Of a DNA stretch of 64,000 nt, positions 32,601 to 45,605 are shown in pieces. A program made the position numbers and the translations under genes. This DNA is from Glandiceps talaboti (Eukaryota; Hemichordata; Enteropneusta; Spengelidae), in contig NC_135554.1 in assembly GCF_964340395.1 (NCBI RefSeq), forward strand, positions 24,320,592 through 24,384,591, written 5' to 3'. The number at the start of each line of letters is the position of its first letter. Position 1 is the first letter of the stretch. The notes beneath the pieces were generated by a model that made no database searches, had not been told where the DNA came from, and was given only the letters and a program-made list of their open reading frames with translations.

Positions 32601-35600
32601 CTTTAAGTAGTACTGGCCTTGGCCATGGAAATAAACTATTTAAACGTATACTGTTAGTTTGTTCAAGAAAACTCAAAACCCATTCTCAGTTATTAAGTCA
32701 AGAAAAACAAATCAGGGGTAACTTTACAAATATTTGAAATAGCGATAAAAATGATACCCAAATTAAGCCATTTTAGAATCCAATATGGCCACCGAATTCA
32801 ATATGGCCACTGAATCCAATATGGCCACAGAATCCAATATGGCCACCGAATCCAATATGGCCACTGAATTCAATATGGCCATTGAATATTGTGTTACTCG
32901 ATGAGAAGATAAGAGATTGTTAATTTCCTTGAAAACAAGACAGTGAACCCAACAAATTTCTTTTATTATTTCAAACGAACCAGGAACAAGCTTTCATATG
33001 TTAAAAGTTTGGTGAGATTTTAAGAACTTTTATTTTCAAAAAAAAAATTCCCTGCATTCTCTTTTTAGTCAGTTTACAAAATGCCATTACTTAATACTCA
33101 TATGCTCAGTCCTCTCTCAAAGACTTCCATGTGAAAGGTTAAGAACAAGAACAAGGAAAATTGAACTTACCAGTCGACTGGTCAGGAATTGTTATGCTGG
33201 ATGATGGTGCATTACCTGCACTGTTGTAAGCTGTAATAGTCACTTTATAGGATTTGTATCTATCAAGACCTGAAATGCAGAGAATTTAGAAAGAATTTAA
33301 ACACTTTTTGTGACAAACAAGTTGTGGCATGGTTCCACTGAATAAACATCTGACATAAAAGCCACCTCACTTTGTTTACAAAACAAAAAATGTGTGTACA
33401 TCACACATACCCATAACAATATTTTCCCCCAATTTTAAAAATTATTAGTTCTAGCTACATTGTAAGTGTCCTTTAAATCTGAATCCTACATACATGGAAA
33501 CATGTGAAAACATTATCTCACTTATAATATAGTTATATTAATGCTGGACAATTACTGATTTCAATACCATCTACCAGCAGAGATGTGTGTATTCAATTCC
33601 GGCTGTGTGTGCTGCCACCATGTGGCCAGACTTGTGAGTTCTTTCTTCTTTATTTTTTTACAGTTTGACAATTTCTGGCCATAAGAACAAATAATACATT
33701 AGGATTGTTGACTCAGTAATGCTAATAAGTACCACATTAATTAAGTTGTGGTTATGGATGCACAGTTGGCAGCACAAACAAGTGGGAAGACTTGATTTGT
33801 TTTGATAATGCTAGTCAGGTTAGTCTAGTAACTGTGCATGTGGTCGTTTTCTACGATATCTCTCTCCCACCTTCTAGTCAAATGGCTTTTTTTAGCATTC
33901 TGTTCTTCCCACTGACAGGGGTAGTTTAATGCTATTCGAGCGTTGATATAAATCTGATGACGTTATCACATTCTCACATAACTTGCTTTAACACTGAAGT
34001 TTGAGTTTGTAGTATTTAAACTGAATGAACTAACCAATTAAAACCATGTGTCAGTGTGTGATAGATTACTACTGACATGCACTGTTCACCCTTTCCCCAG
34101 CAGGATATTAAGCTAGATTTTAAGTAGAATTTGTCCATATGACTATACGTGGCGAGGGAGATTGTACAAAACAATCACACGTATAGTTACTAGACAACTA
34201 GTTAAGCTAAAGACAGTCATCAATTTCTCTGGATGACTATAGTCAATTTTCATTAAACAAATTTATTTGGCCAAGTTGCACCTCGGGCGAAAAAAACCCA
34301 AACTGTCTGCTTCTGATAACATGGCCTCAGAAAATTGGGTAGGTAGGATGGGATTTATTTTATTTTATTTTATTTTATTTTATTTTTTTAGTTGTTTTTA
34401 TTTTTTTGAAAAAAATTGCTTCAGGATCGATCAGGTTAATGGAAAGAAATAATTTTTTTTTATCTGGCCTTACCAGGAATAGTAGTATACATCGTTGAAT
34501 TGGTATCTTGTATGGGTACATGGAGGCTAGAAGCACTGTCCTGATTGGTTCCATCTTCTTCTTGAACTGTTACATTCGCACCAAGGATAATTCCGTTCCT
34601 CTCTCTCAGTGAGGGTAACTGCGGGTTTAAAACATTTTACAGTAAATTATTAGTCACGCAAAATATTTCTTATTTTGATATTTTTGAAATGTCCAAATTT
34701 CTACCATTGACATGCAGCTGCCACTGACATGCAGCTGCCACTTGTCTTTGCATAATTTTTCTACATTTGCCATTGTTGTTAAAAAGATCGCCTCGGTAAA
34801 CATTTTAAGACATTGGCTTTACATTAAGTATGACAATCTTTGTTAGAAGTTTGACAGCATATAAATGTATATAATGTCTAATACACTAATATTACCCAGG
34901 TAGTTGAGTCTTTCGTTTTCTAAGATAGACACAAACTAAAACTATTGTTGCATCACGTTGATACAACAGTGATAAGCTATTGAATGGATGTTGGTTTAAA
35001 TTAGTCTCACAGTAGGGAGGCATCTCTGAAAACTAGTTTAGAGTTCCATTAACTTGCAGTGTACTGTTTTGGGACTTCCAATGTTTACACTATGTTGATC
35101 ACATGGTGATTAGAATCAAACAACAGAGGAACTGCTATCACTCACTTCTGTAATCTACCACATTGAAGAACAATAGATTTAGTTTGTGTCTATCTTAGTA
35201 AACCGAAGGCTGGATTAAAAGTGTTGTATGCTTCAGAGAAACATCAGTTTTACCAAAAAATTTTTTTTAAAAATTGACCCCACTCCATCCCACATAACCA
35301 AAATTAAAAAAAATGAGAGACAAAACCAAGCTATATCATCCAAAAATTGAATGCCACTTACCTGCCAATATATGGTAACATCTCGTGAGTTGCTATTTGT
35401 GTTCTTCTCATCAATAGATAATTCTCTGACACCGCTATCAGGGGCTGAAATAGTAATAATAAGACTGTCAAACTGCTAACCAGCTTAAGACAAAACAGAG
35501 CACATCGGCCACCTGGGTAATACACAACAACAAGACTGTACGTCAGCTGATCCATGGAATAAATTATGACCATTGAAAGTGTATCTGACTACATAAAAAA

Positions 35601-38600
35601 AAAACATTGACAATGAGACAGTGGTTCCAACATTGTCGTTATATTTTGTAACCATGGTATTTATTTAATGCATACTTGACTCTCAAGCGTTCAAAGAGGA
35701 AAACTTTCTTATTATTCTAAAGTTAGATTTTTGTTCCTCAAATCAAAGTATACCTGTTTCCAGTGTTCTCTTTGTACTGGTTTCTGACCATGCACTCCAA
35801 TGTCCATCAGTACCTGTTGGTTTACATGCTATCCGGAAAGTATGCAATGTATAAGGTTCAAGTCCACGAACCATGTACTGTTGGTGTTTCTCTATGTTTA
35901 CTGCCTACACATGCACAACGAAATAAAAAATGTATTACGCTACACATGCAAAATAAAAACAAACTACGTACAACATTACAACTACAAAACTGAAAGGCAT
36001 GCGAATCATAGTTTGTACCTGACTCCCGTGTACGTCCAACAACCTGGGCCCATTGACTCCAACATTTGCCGTGACTACAAGTGAGGTACGGCAAACGACC
36101 AGCGGCAGCAACACGAATGGTGTAATATGTGTAAGGTTTCCCGTCAGTGATTTCATAAGATAGTCGGTTTGTGAGGATTTCCTCCTGATTGTAGAGAAAG
36201 CAGCGTGTGCAGCAGAGAACAATATGTGGAATGTAGAAAAATTAAGTTATGAAGATTAGGTAAGGAGAGTGATTTAGATGTAAATGTTTTGGTGAAGACA
36301 GTACAAAGTAGAGAAGAGAGAGAGAGCACATTATATAAAGTCAACCACTGTACAGTCTGTTTTAAGTTACCGTTCACCGGCTCTGTATGATACAACCATG
36401 CACAAACCAAATAAGAAAGTACACATTCTACACTTTAAGATAGCAAGATTACAATTTCTTGCTACATTTTGTCTAAAAAGAAATAAATCATTCAAAAGTA
36501 CTGCAAATAGATGCAGACATGGGCACCAATGTTTGATGTCTGAATGGTGGCACATAAATTCATTTCATTTCGACAAAATGTTGCACGAAACTGTATTCAT
36601 TCAATCTTGCTATCTTAAAGTGTAGCACATGGAGTTCCTTATTGGCTTCTGCAAGGTTGTATCATAGAGAGCCATTGAACGGTTGCTTGAAACAGACTTT
36701 AGAAAATCTAATCAGTCAGGTTCACAATACACCTATTTTTCAAATATGACTGTATCTATTTATGGTAAGCTGATAGAAATAACATTAATCCAAAGTGTTG
36801 TAAGATGTGCTACAGTCTGTAAGATGCATGTCACAGCGCCCTCTATGGTAAGGGATAGCCCAGAGACTTGTTGTTGTTCATTTCTAATCTTAGCAATCCT
36901 ACATCGATGCCAATCATGATGGGTATTCAACACACTTGACAACAAGCCAAGATCTTGAGAATCCATAGAAACGGCATTCTCACAAACCAGAGCTCAGATA
37001 TTTCTTCTGAGACCCTGCAAAATATCTTGGACGGTGTTGTAAAAGTTGCTGCGGTTTACGACGATATAGAAACTATCATGTTAAACACAAGGACATGTCA
37101 GTTAGTAAGCCATCACTCATCAACAGACGCTCGTAATTACGTACTTCATTTAAAATAGTTATATTTATGACCTTACTCCACCTTTCAGTGCAAATGTAAA
37201 TCACATGTGGATACAAGAGTATCAAGTTTTAAAGCGTTAATGTTTCAATTTAATGTAGCTCTTGGTAGCAATTTCATTTTTAGAACCAATTTCGGTGCAG
37301 AAAAACTCATAACGCTTGGCATTGATGTAGGATCCCTATATCAGAACGCCGATAATAAGTATCTGTGCAACATCAGTTGAGGGCGTAATGACACAATGAA
37401 GCTTACAATGTAAAGTGCACTGCTCAATTTAGGCTATTTCTACAATCTATATGTACACTCAGATTCACAATAGGTGTATTCATTGGCTTGGACACTGATT
37501 TTACATGATAGGGCTGAGTTGTCACTGTACAAATTTTATCATTTTTACAGACTGATAAAACAGCTATTTTCATTCTGTTTTATGACAAAATATTTACATA
37601 AATAAAATATGACAACATTACATTTATTATACCTTCATTTCATTGATTTAAAATTGGTACTAATTTTCAAAGAAATCAAAATGTTCAAATAGTTGTCACA
37701 ACTTCCAAGTATATCAAAGTATTGATCAGTGACCAAACCGCCCTGCATGACACATACCATCACCAACAAAGTAGTCAGTTTTTTTGTAAATTATTCAATA
37801 ATCACCTGTAAAAATTGTAAAATTATAATCAGAAGATCAAGATGTTTAAAAAAAAAGACTTTAGTGAAACCTCCTATTACCCTTTTATTACACTATTTAG
37901 TACATCAAAGAAGATTTGGGGAAAGGTATTAATTATTGTTTTAGTAAAAAAAAAAAGTCCCATTATCCAAGCCGGCAAAAGAAAAAAACATAAAGTTGTA
38001 TTTGACATCAGGAAACAAATACATGGTTTTTTTTTCTTCTAAAATTTTACATGGTCTAAGTTTGTAAAAAAATCAACTGGATATATGAATCCAGGGTGAT
38101 ACAACCTCCCTAGAGCTAATCATAAAGTGGTCCAAAGCAATGATAGCCTTTGTATTGGTAATGCAAGGGAAGATAAAAGGCAACAAGCTGAATTCATACC
38201 ATATTGGGGCATAATTTTTACGTCGATGAAAAGATATTTGTTGTATTCTAATTCAAAGTATATTTAATCATCACTTACTATTGGCAGAACACAAACCTGA
38301 TATTTACAAATAATACTAGACTCTCTCACAGTCCTCGGGAATGTTACTAGCAGAAAGTGTCTATTTTGTATGTACTGATATCTACCGCATACGTTGTACT
38401 CTATCTAATATCTTTGTATTGTAGTGTGCCCTCATTGACTATATACGATTAACCATTCTGACACAATTCCTTGGCGTGTTATTGCGACGTTCCTGACATC
38501 TCTATAACATGGTGGGTCACAATAACACAGTCATCACAAAATGGTTAGTCCTATTTGTTATTGATGAGTACACAGTACAGGGATATTAGAAGTATGTGGT

Positions 38601-41600
38601 ACATATCAGTATCATATGAAACAGCTGCTTACTGCTAGCGACGTTCTTAACAATGTCAGATCAGTGACACTGAAGGCCTGCATTGACATTTAACATTATA
38701 CTAGTATAGTTGAATCAAAGTTTTATGTCAGTAAGTATTTTCAGTTCAGTCAAACAACTCACAAAGTCAGCTTGTGCCAATTTAAAGACATTTATGATAT
38801 TGTTGGAAAGAGTGAGCAAACTTGAGACTCATTTTTCAACACAGCCATATTTGAGGGAAAGGCAGGTCTAATCATTACTCTGACTAATTGAAAAGGTTCA
38901 TCAAAATATAATTCTCGTTAATAAATGTGATACTTCTAATATTTCAAGATTTGGAGTTTATACACAATTTGCTAAGTGGGGGGGGGGGGGGGGCACCAAA
39001 ATTTGGTTCTTACTTTACTTTTTTTTAAAAATGATGTAACACAAATACCAAATAACTGATTGTACATCTATCCCGTACTAGTACATAGTCACAGCAGTTG
39101 TAACTCCTGACAATAATTTCTTTCAAGAATTGGTCTAATCCATGGCAACATATTTTACTTGTTACTATACATGTATGATGTCATTGACCTCCATTTTGAA
39201 CCACTCCTGCTACAATACAACTAATCTGTCATAGATTTTCTGTCAATAGGTTATTAAAAATAATATGATACAGGAGCAGCAGATAATATTACATGAATTA
39301 GTCATAGTAATACTTATTATTTCATAAATACTTTGTTATGGTGATCTGCTATATACTGAGTTACATCCACTGTGACTATATATCCCGTCTACATCATGTG
39401 ATTCCGCTTTCCTCTTCACTATCCGCTTGAGAAAGTGTCAGGATTAACTCATGAATTTAACCACGTCTGAATGGCTGTTATCATTTTGCAGAAATTTACA
39501 TAATATTAGCATATATGTAAATTATGTCATTAACTCCTGTTTATCTCAGTAATGAGTATACATTTACGTTATTACTTCATTTGAATATAGTCAAGTAGTC
39601 TGATGTAGCATTATCACTACCCATTGTGACCAATCAGTTTTGAGCGTTCATTTATATAATGACTTCATTTGAATAATCAAACAGTCTGACGTAGAGTTAT
39701 CACTACACATTGCAACCAATCAGTTTGAGAGCATATTTTCAAATTATAATGGTTTGATGTTGATACAATTACAAGCAGAAAGTGAAGAGTGAAGTGGAAT
39801 CACAGCTCTGCAATGTAGACAGGTCGGTATAACTATGAAAATAAAATCAAAATCCTGCAAACAAAAATAAAAGTTAAATCATAAATAACATACATTTACA
39901 TAATGTCTCATTTTTAGTTTTTAAAGATATTATTTCTCTCTTGGTACAATGAAAAGAACAATGACATGAAGACCTGTGCTTGGAAACCGATGACTCAAAA
40001 GACAAAAATGAAGACCTGTACTTAAAAACCGATGACTCAAAAGTACGTAGATAACTGCCTTGACATGATAGATGAGTGTATGAATCACAAACACAGTGAA
40101 GATGTCGAGATAAAACAAACAAACAAACAAAATGTGGCTCTTGACACTGCATACCATTCTTCCCACACATTAAAGTGGCCGTATAGATGAAAAGTAAAAT
40201 ATTTATTTGAGATGTTTAATGATTAAAACAACTCAACTATGTTTTTTCTACTTGGAAATACAACAATAGAAAACATACACCAAGTCCATGCTTGTAACTC
40301 AAGAAATTATGCAAAAAACAAGAAAATTAACAAATGTAAAAAGTATTTTTTCATAAATCACTATCATATTGCACAATAACAAACTTTTTACACATTTTAA
40401 TTTTTTGCAATTTGTTGAGTAAAAAAACACACTCGGGTAATGTTGTTTCAAATTGTTTTTTTCATGTTTTTATGAATTAAAAACCAAAAATGAATACCCA
40501 CATCTCATCCATATGGTCACTTTAATTAATAACAGTATATATATATTTTTTTAGTAACATGTACAATTGTTGTAAGTTAGTGTGTTTTTATCACATGTTT
40601 CAGTGTCCAGGCACTACATGTACTTTGTAATATGTAGGACATGTTTGAAATATGTTAGGCATTCCAGAATATAAGCCACAAACAGATGTTTATTTCAAAT
40701 GTCAAAAGTACATTCTTATAAGTTATATGATGGTTAGGAAATGTAATTGAAACAGTGGAAACTTGAGGGAGCAAAGTTCCTCCATATCAAAATGATTCAA
40801 TGTATTAAACAGAGAATGCTATATTTAGGACAATGACAGAATGTATGTGAAGTAAATGTACTGCTGTAGGATATGAGGTGAGTTGACTGACAGCATGTAT
40901 GAGTAATCACTGCTTTCAGGGTACAATATAAAAATTGACATGAGTTGACTTCGTAATATACATGATCATTGATCTGTGTAGGATTATGACAAGAGCTAAC
41001 TGCAATTTTGTGAATCATTGCTAATTTGGATAGAGTATTTAAATTAACAGATGCAATACAAATATTTTTTACTTAGGCCCCTTTTTCATATTCAGGCAAC
41101 TGTTGTAAATTATAGCTTTACCTTCCTGGTACTATTTTCCGACATTCTGAGCCAAATGTTATAACTATAATTTTTTTTTACCAATAAACATGTACATTCA
41201 CTAATTAATCAATTTCATGCTAATCAGACAATTTCATGAACACTTTGTATTTTTGTGATGATGATGATGATGATGAATGTATAAAGCTACAAGCAGCAGA
41301 GCTGAGTAATTTCTTTGTTGCATATTTCTTTAATTATTTTTTGCAATGAATGCTTGTTTGGTTCAGGTACACAGATATGTAAATAAGACATGCTAATCAG
41401 AGTCAGAGTGATATTAAGGGTGATTTGTGATATTGAAGGCATTGACAGATTTGGAGTCTTGGGGGGAGGGCTACAAACCAATACATTAAACATGCATAGT
41501 TTGTTGAGGGGGAGAGGTACAAACCAATACATAACATAGCATGCACAGTATGGAGTATGGAGGTGGGTGGGTAAACATGCAGTTTGTTGAAGGGGGAGTG

Positions 41601-44600
41601 TATAAACCGCAACATAGCATAACTAGTAACAGAACAGAACAGAACCTGCACAATATGGGGGTGTGTTACAAACCAATACATTAACATGCCTAGTATATGT
41701 CAGGGTCTAATACTAATAACATGCACAGTATAAATATACTAAAATTAAATTCAACTAATTGCGAATGTGTTGCATACACTACATTGAAACTCAATCAATT
41801 ATGTCCAAAAACATACACATCACATCACATCACAACACATTTTTTCAGCATTAGTAACAATTAACAATTCACAATTTAACTGCAGCTACACTGTTTGCAG
41901 TCACTACAAATATTGGCTTAAATTCATGAAAATTTTACAAGTTGGTGCATTTTCTTTGCAGATACCAGCCACACATGATAGCTATCATATTTAGATCTGA
42001 GATGAAATGAAATTATTTATAGGTAAATTATATTTAATTTTGTTATTTAGATTAAAAGCAGAGCATGTGATAAGTAATAACGCATATTATAAAAAAATTC
42101 ACAATCATCGCATGATGCCAATGCTTTGAGAAGTTCTGTCAGGTCCCAATTCCATTTTAAATTTTTCATTATTTTCAACATATAAATACAAACAAATACA
42201 GAGTGTGTAGGAAACATTATCATGATGGATTGTAAACAAAAACACTGCTGCTAAATTTACAAAATGGATAAACTTGTTTATTATAATGGGAGTACATATT
42301 TGGAATTCTGGAGAACCCGATGTATATTTCATACACTGAATGCTCCGAAATTTACTAACAATTTTTTTTTAAACCATGAATAATAAATGACATGTACTAA
42401 AAATGAACCAGTCCTGTGATTGTTACAATAATAATTATTGTCTCTATTATTGTCTTTTACATGGCATACTAGTAAGGGTCATATTCCAGAAACATTTTCA
42501 TTTAAAAAAAAAATTCTGGGGCCTGACAATTCCAAAATACAGCCACATAATTTACTATGATTGAGTTTCCAGTTCCAAGATGCATTGCATTAGATGACAT
42601 CCCCCCCCCCCATATTTTTTAGGCTTGTTAAAGTTTTCTTTTTTACATTTGAAATGTTTTCATCATATAAAATGATGGAAAGAAATATAATATATGTAAT
42701 GTGAAAAGAATGGAAGTCAGTGGGATGATGATTATATTTTTACGATGTGCCTAGGAGTTAGGAGTAGTTTTAATACACGGTATCAGAAATAAATATGCAA
42801 ACTACCAGGAGCTTGTGTTATTGTAGAAATAGTTAGACCTAAATTGTCAGACTTTGTGAACTTTAGACTAGAAAAAACTGCTATAGATAACACTCTATTA
42901 GACTGTAATACTGTCTACTGGAGCAAAACCAATCAATCTATTAAATTTTATAGTCCATAAAACCTGAGATGTCTCTGGTGACAGGTTTCTGCAAACATCT
43001 CAAGTACTATGAGTTATTACTCAACATGTACCAATACTAATAAACAGTCCACCAGCAGTCTACTAAAGGATTGTATTCATACAGTTTCTACATTATTTTT
43101 TTTTACATTTTTTACTAACTTCATATTGTTATGCAATCATGATTAGTGATGCTGATGACGACTATTAAAATTTTATTATCATTATTATCATCTTTATTAT
43201 TAATAATTGTGACAATGTTAGTGATATACATATGGTACTCCTACAATTCTCCTCACTCTCGTACATCAACTATGACAGAACCATATGACGCATGAGTACT
43301 TGCAAGTTGCAGCGTTCTCTGCGCCCGTACTTTCACGAGTGTAATGAGTGAAAGCGTAGCAGAAAACACCACAAGCACGAGTGCAAATATCCCCCCCAAA
43401 TGATGGCCCACATATTTGCATATCATTTGCATACTGGTGCAATAATGTTTTCGGTGTTGTACTGTAGTGCAAATACTAATACCCCCACACACACAATGTA
43501 AGTAGTAACTGGTACACATGTAATGCCATCTACTACCTAGAGTTGATGATTACACTTCGTTTCAAAGTGAAATGAAAAAAATATACTGAATATGAGCAAA
43601 GTATTGTTAGTAGCGTGACGATTGAAAATTAATGTTGGTTGTTACATCTAGCATGATAGCCACCACTGATAGAAAATAATGTTTCAGTTCTTATGTACAT
43701 AGAGCATGCTGAGATGAACACATGCAACCACCAACACAAAACACAATAAATACACACAACTACAGCTATGACAGAAAACAGCACATTACAAAAAAAGACA
43801 AGCGCAGAATGGTACCTCGACAGGCCAATTAGTCTCCCATTGACTTTTATACTGCAATTTGTACTTCAACCGATAGTGGTTCTTATACCAGTCCCTTGGC
43901 ACTTCCCATGTTACCAAGAGAGAATCAGTAACTAAGGCATTAACATGCACATTTTCTGGAGGGTTAGGAATAGCTGGAAGGAGGAAAATAGCAATAACTG
44001 TTAATTGACGTATTAAAAGAAGTTATACATGGTATAGTACAATAATATAAAACTTAAGAAATTACAAGTACCTCTACAAGTATCTCTGACCAGTTGTCTG
44101 GATCCAATTCACTACAGTATTGCAACTTATACTGAAGGAAAAAGAATCTTTCATAAATCCAATCGATTGGACGTTCCCAACTGACTTCAACGGAATGAGG
44201 ACTTAAGCTATCTGAAATCACTTGCAAGTTCTCTGGTGGATGGGGGATGGCTGCAAAGAGAATAGTCAAAATAGTTTAAGGCAAATTTCTCAAATAATGT
44301 AATAGTTAGAATTTTTTTGAATTTTTTGTTAAATGTTTATTAGTTATTATCATATTACTTTGCAGTCACATGCAGCCAAGCATTTACAAGGCATTTATAC
44401 ATTGATATACTGAATAATAAAATTCAACAGATTAAAGTATCAATTTTGTAATGAGTCAGTTATTTACAAAGTTTTGGTAGTTAAAATAAAGATCTCTAGA
44501 AAAGTTTATAGAGCCGAATTTGTTTGTATCAGGGTACTGATCATTATGGAATATGGAATCCAGTCTATGTTGATGAACTGGAGAAGGAAAGACTGAAACA

Positions 44601-45340
44601 GCGGTCATCTTCTGATTTGGGACTGGGGTGCCCACGTAACAGGGGAAAGGGGGCCTACTCCCCCTATTTGACTTATACATATACATTGTATGTGCTGCCC
44701 TATGGGGTGTGTTTTCTAGCACTTTGGTCTAAAATGGAGTCTGTTTTTTTCAACAGAAGTCTAAAGTGGGGTCCAGTCTACATTATTGTTTATTTTGCTT
44801 TGTCTAAAATGCGGTCCATTGTCTACAAAATCATATTTGTGGCATGTGCCGTTAATTGCCTCAAAATGTTGTCTCCCGGTGAAGAGTGAAAACTACATTT
44901 TGCAATCCACCATTTCCTTAATACAAAATTAATGTATTTTGGTTTAAAATTGATCTTTTAAAAACCTCTAATGGTCTAAAATGGGGTCTGGGGTTCGTAG
45001 TATTGGCTGCACACCCCTACCACAGCTGGCCACCGATAACCCCCACCCCCAAAGCCTGAAATCTTTATCTTTCCTATAACCAGCATATGGCATATCTATA
45101 TTATATGGATTTCCAGACTATTCCATACCATTACACCATAATCTGGGTGGGGGACTTAGGTACACTTAATATCTCCTTTAACTTACCATTCTTCACAAAA
45201 AAACCTGGAAAACTCTGGTAAAATTTACTATTAATAAACTTACCTCCTGTAAATTTCAGTTCTAGCAATGATTGATATTTATTATGATAATCTTGCAAAC
45301 CGATCACTTTAACAACTTTTCTAAATTGTATGTATGTATG

Positions 45341-45374
<34 letters not shown>

Positions 45375-45438
45375 TGTATGTATGTATGTATGTATGTATG
45401 TATGTATGTATGTATGTATGTATGTATGTATGTATGTA

Positions 45439-45475
<37 letters not shown>

Positions 45476-45568
45476 ATGCGTGCGTGCGTGCATGCGTGTG
45501 TGTGTGTGTATGTATGTATGTATGTATGTATTTATTTGTGTGTATGTGTGTATGTGTGTGTATTTGTA

Positions 45569-45605
<37 letters not shown>

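Noticed and set aside
45247-45325. Possible extra receptor exon between D2 and D3 (G-L-Q-D-Y-H-N-K-Y-Q reading)
   Set aside because: A donor (GTAAGTTT) and possible acceptor exist, but the start phase (2) does not match the phase 1 end of exon 47383; reading in the required phase meets TGA at once. Kept only as a possible relic.
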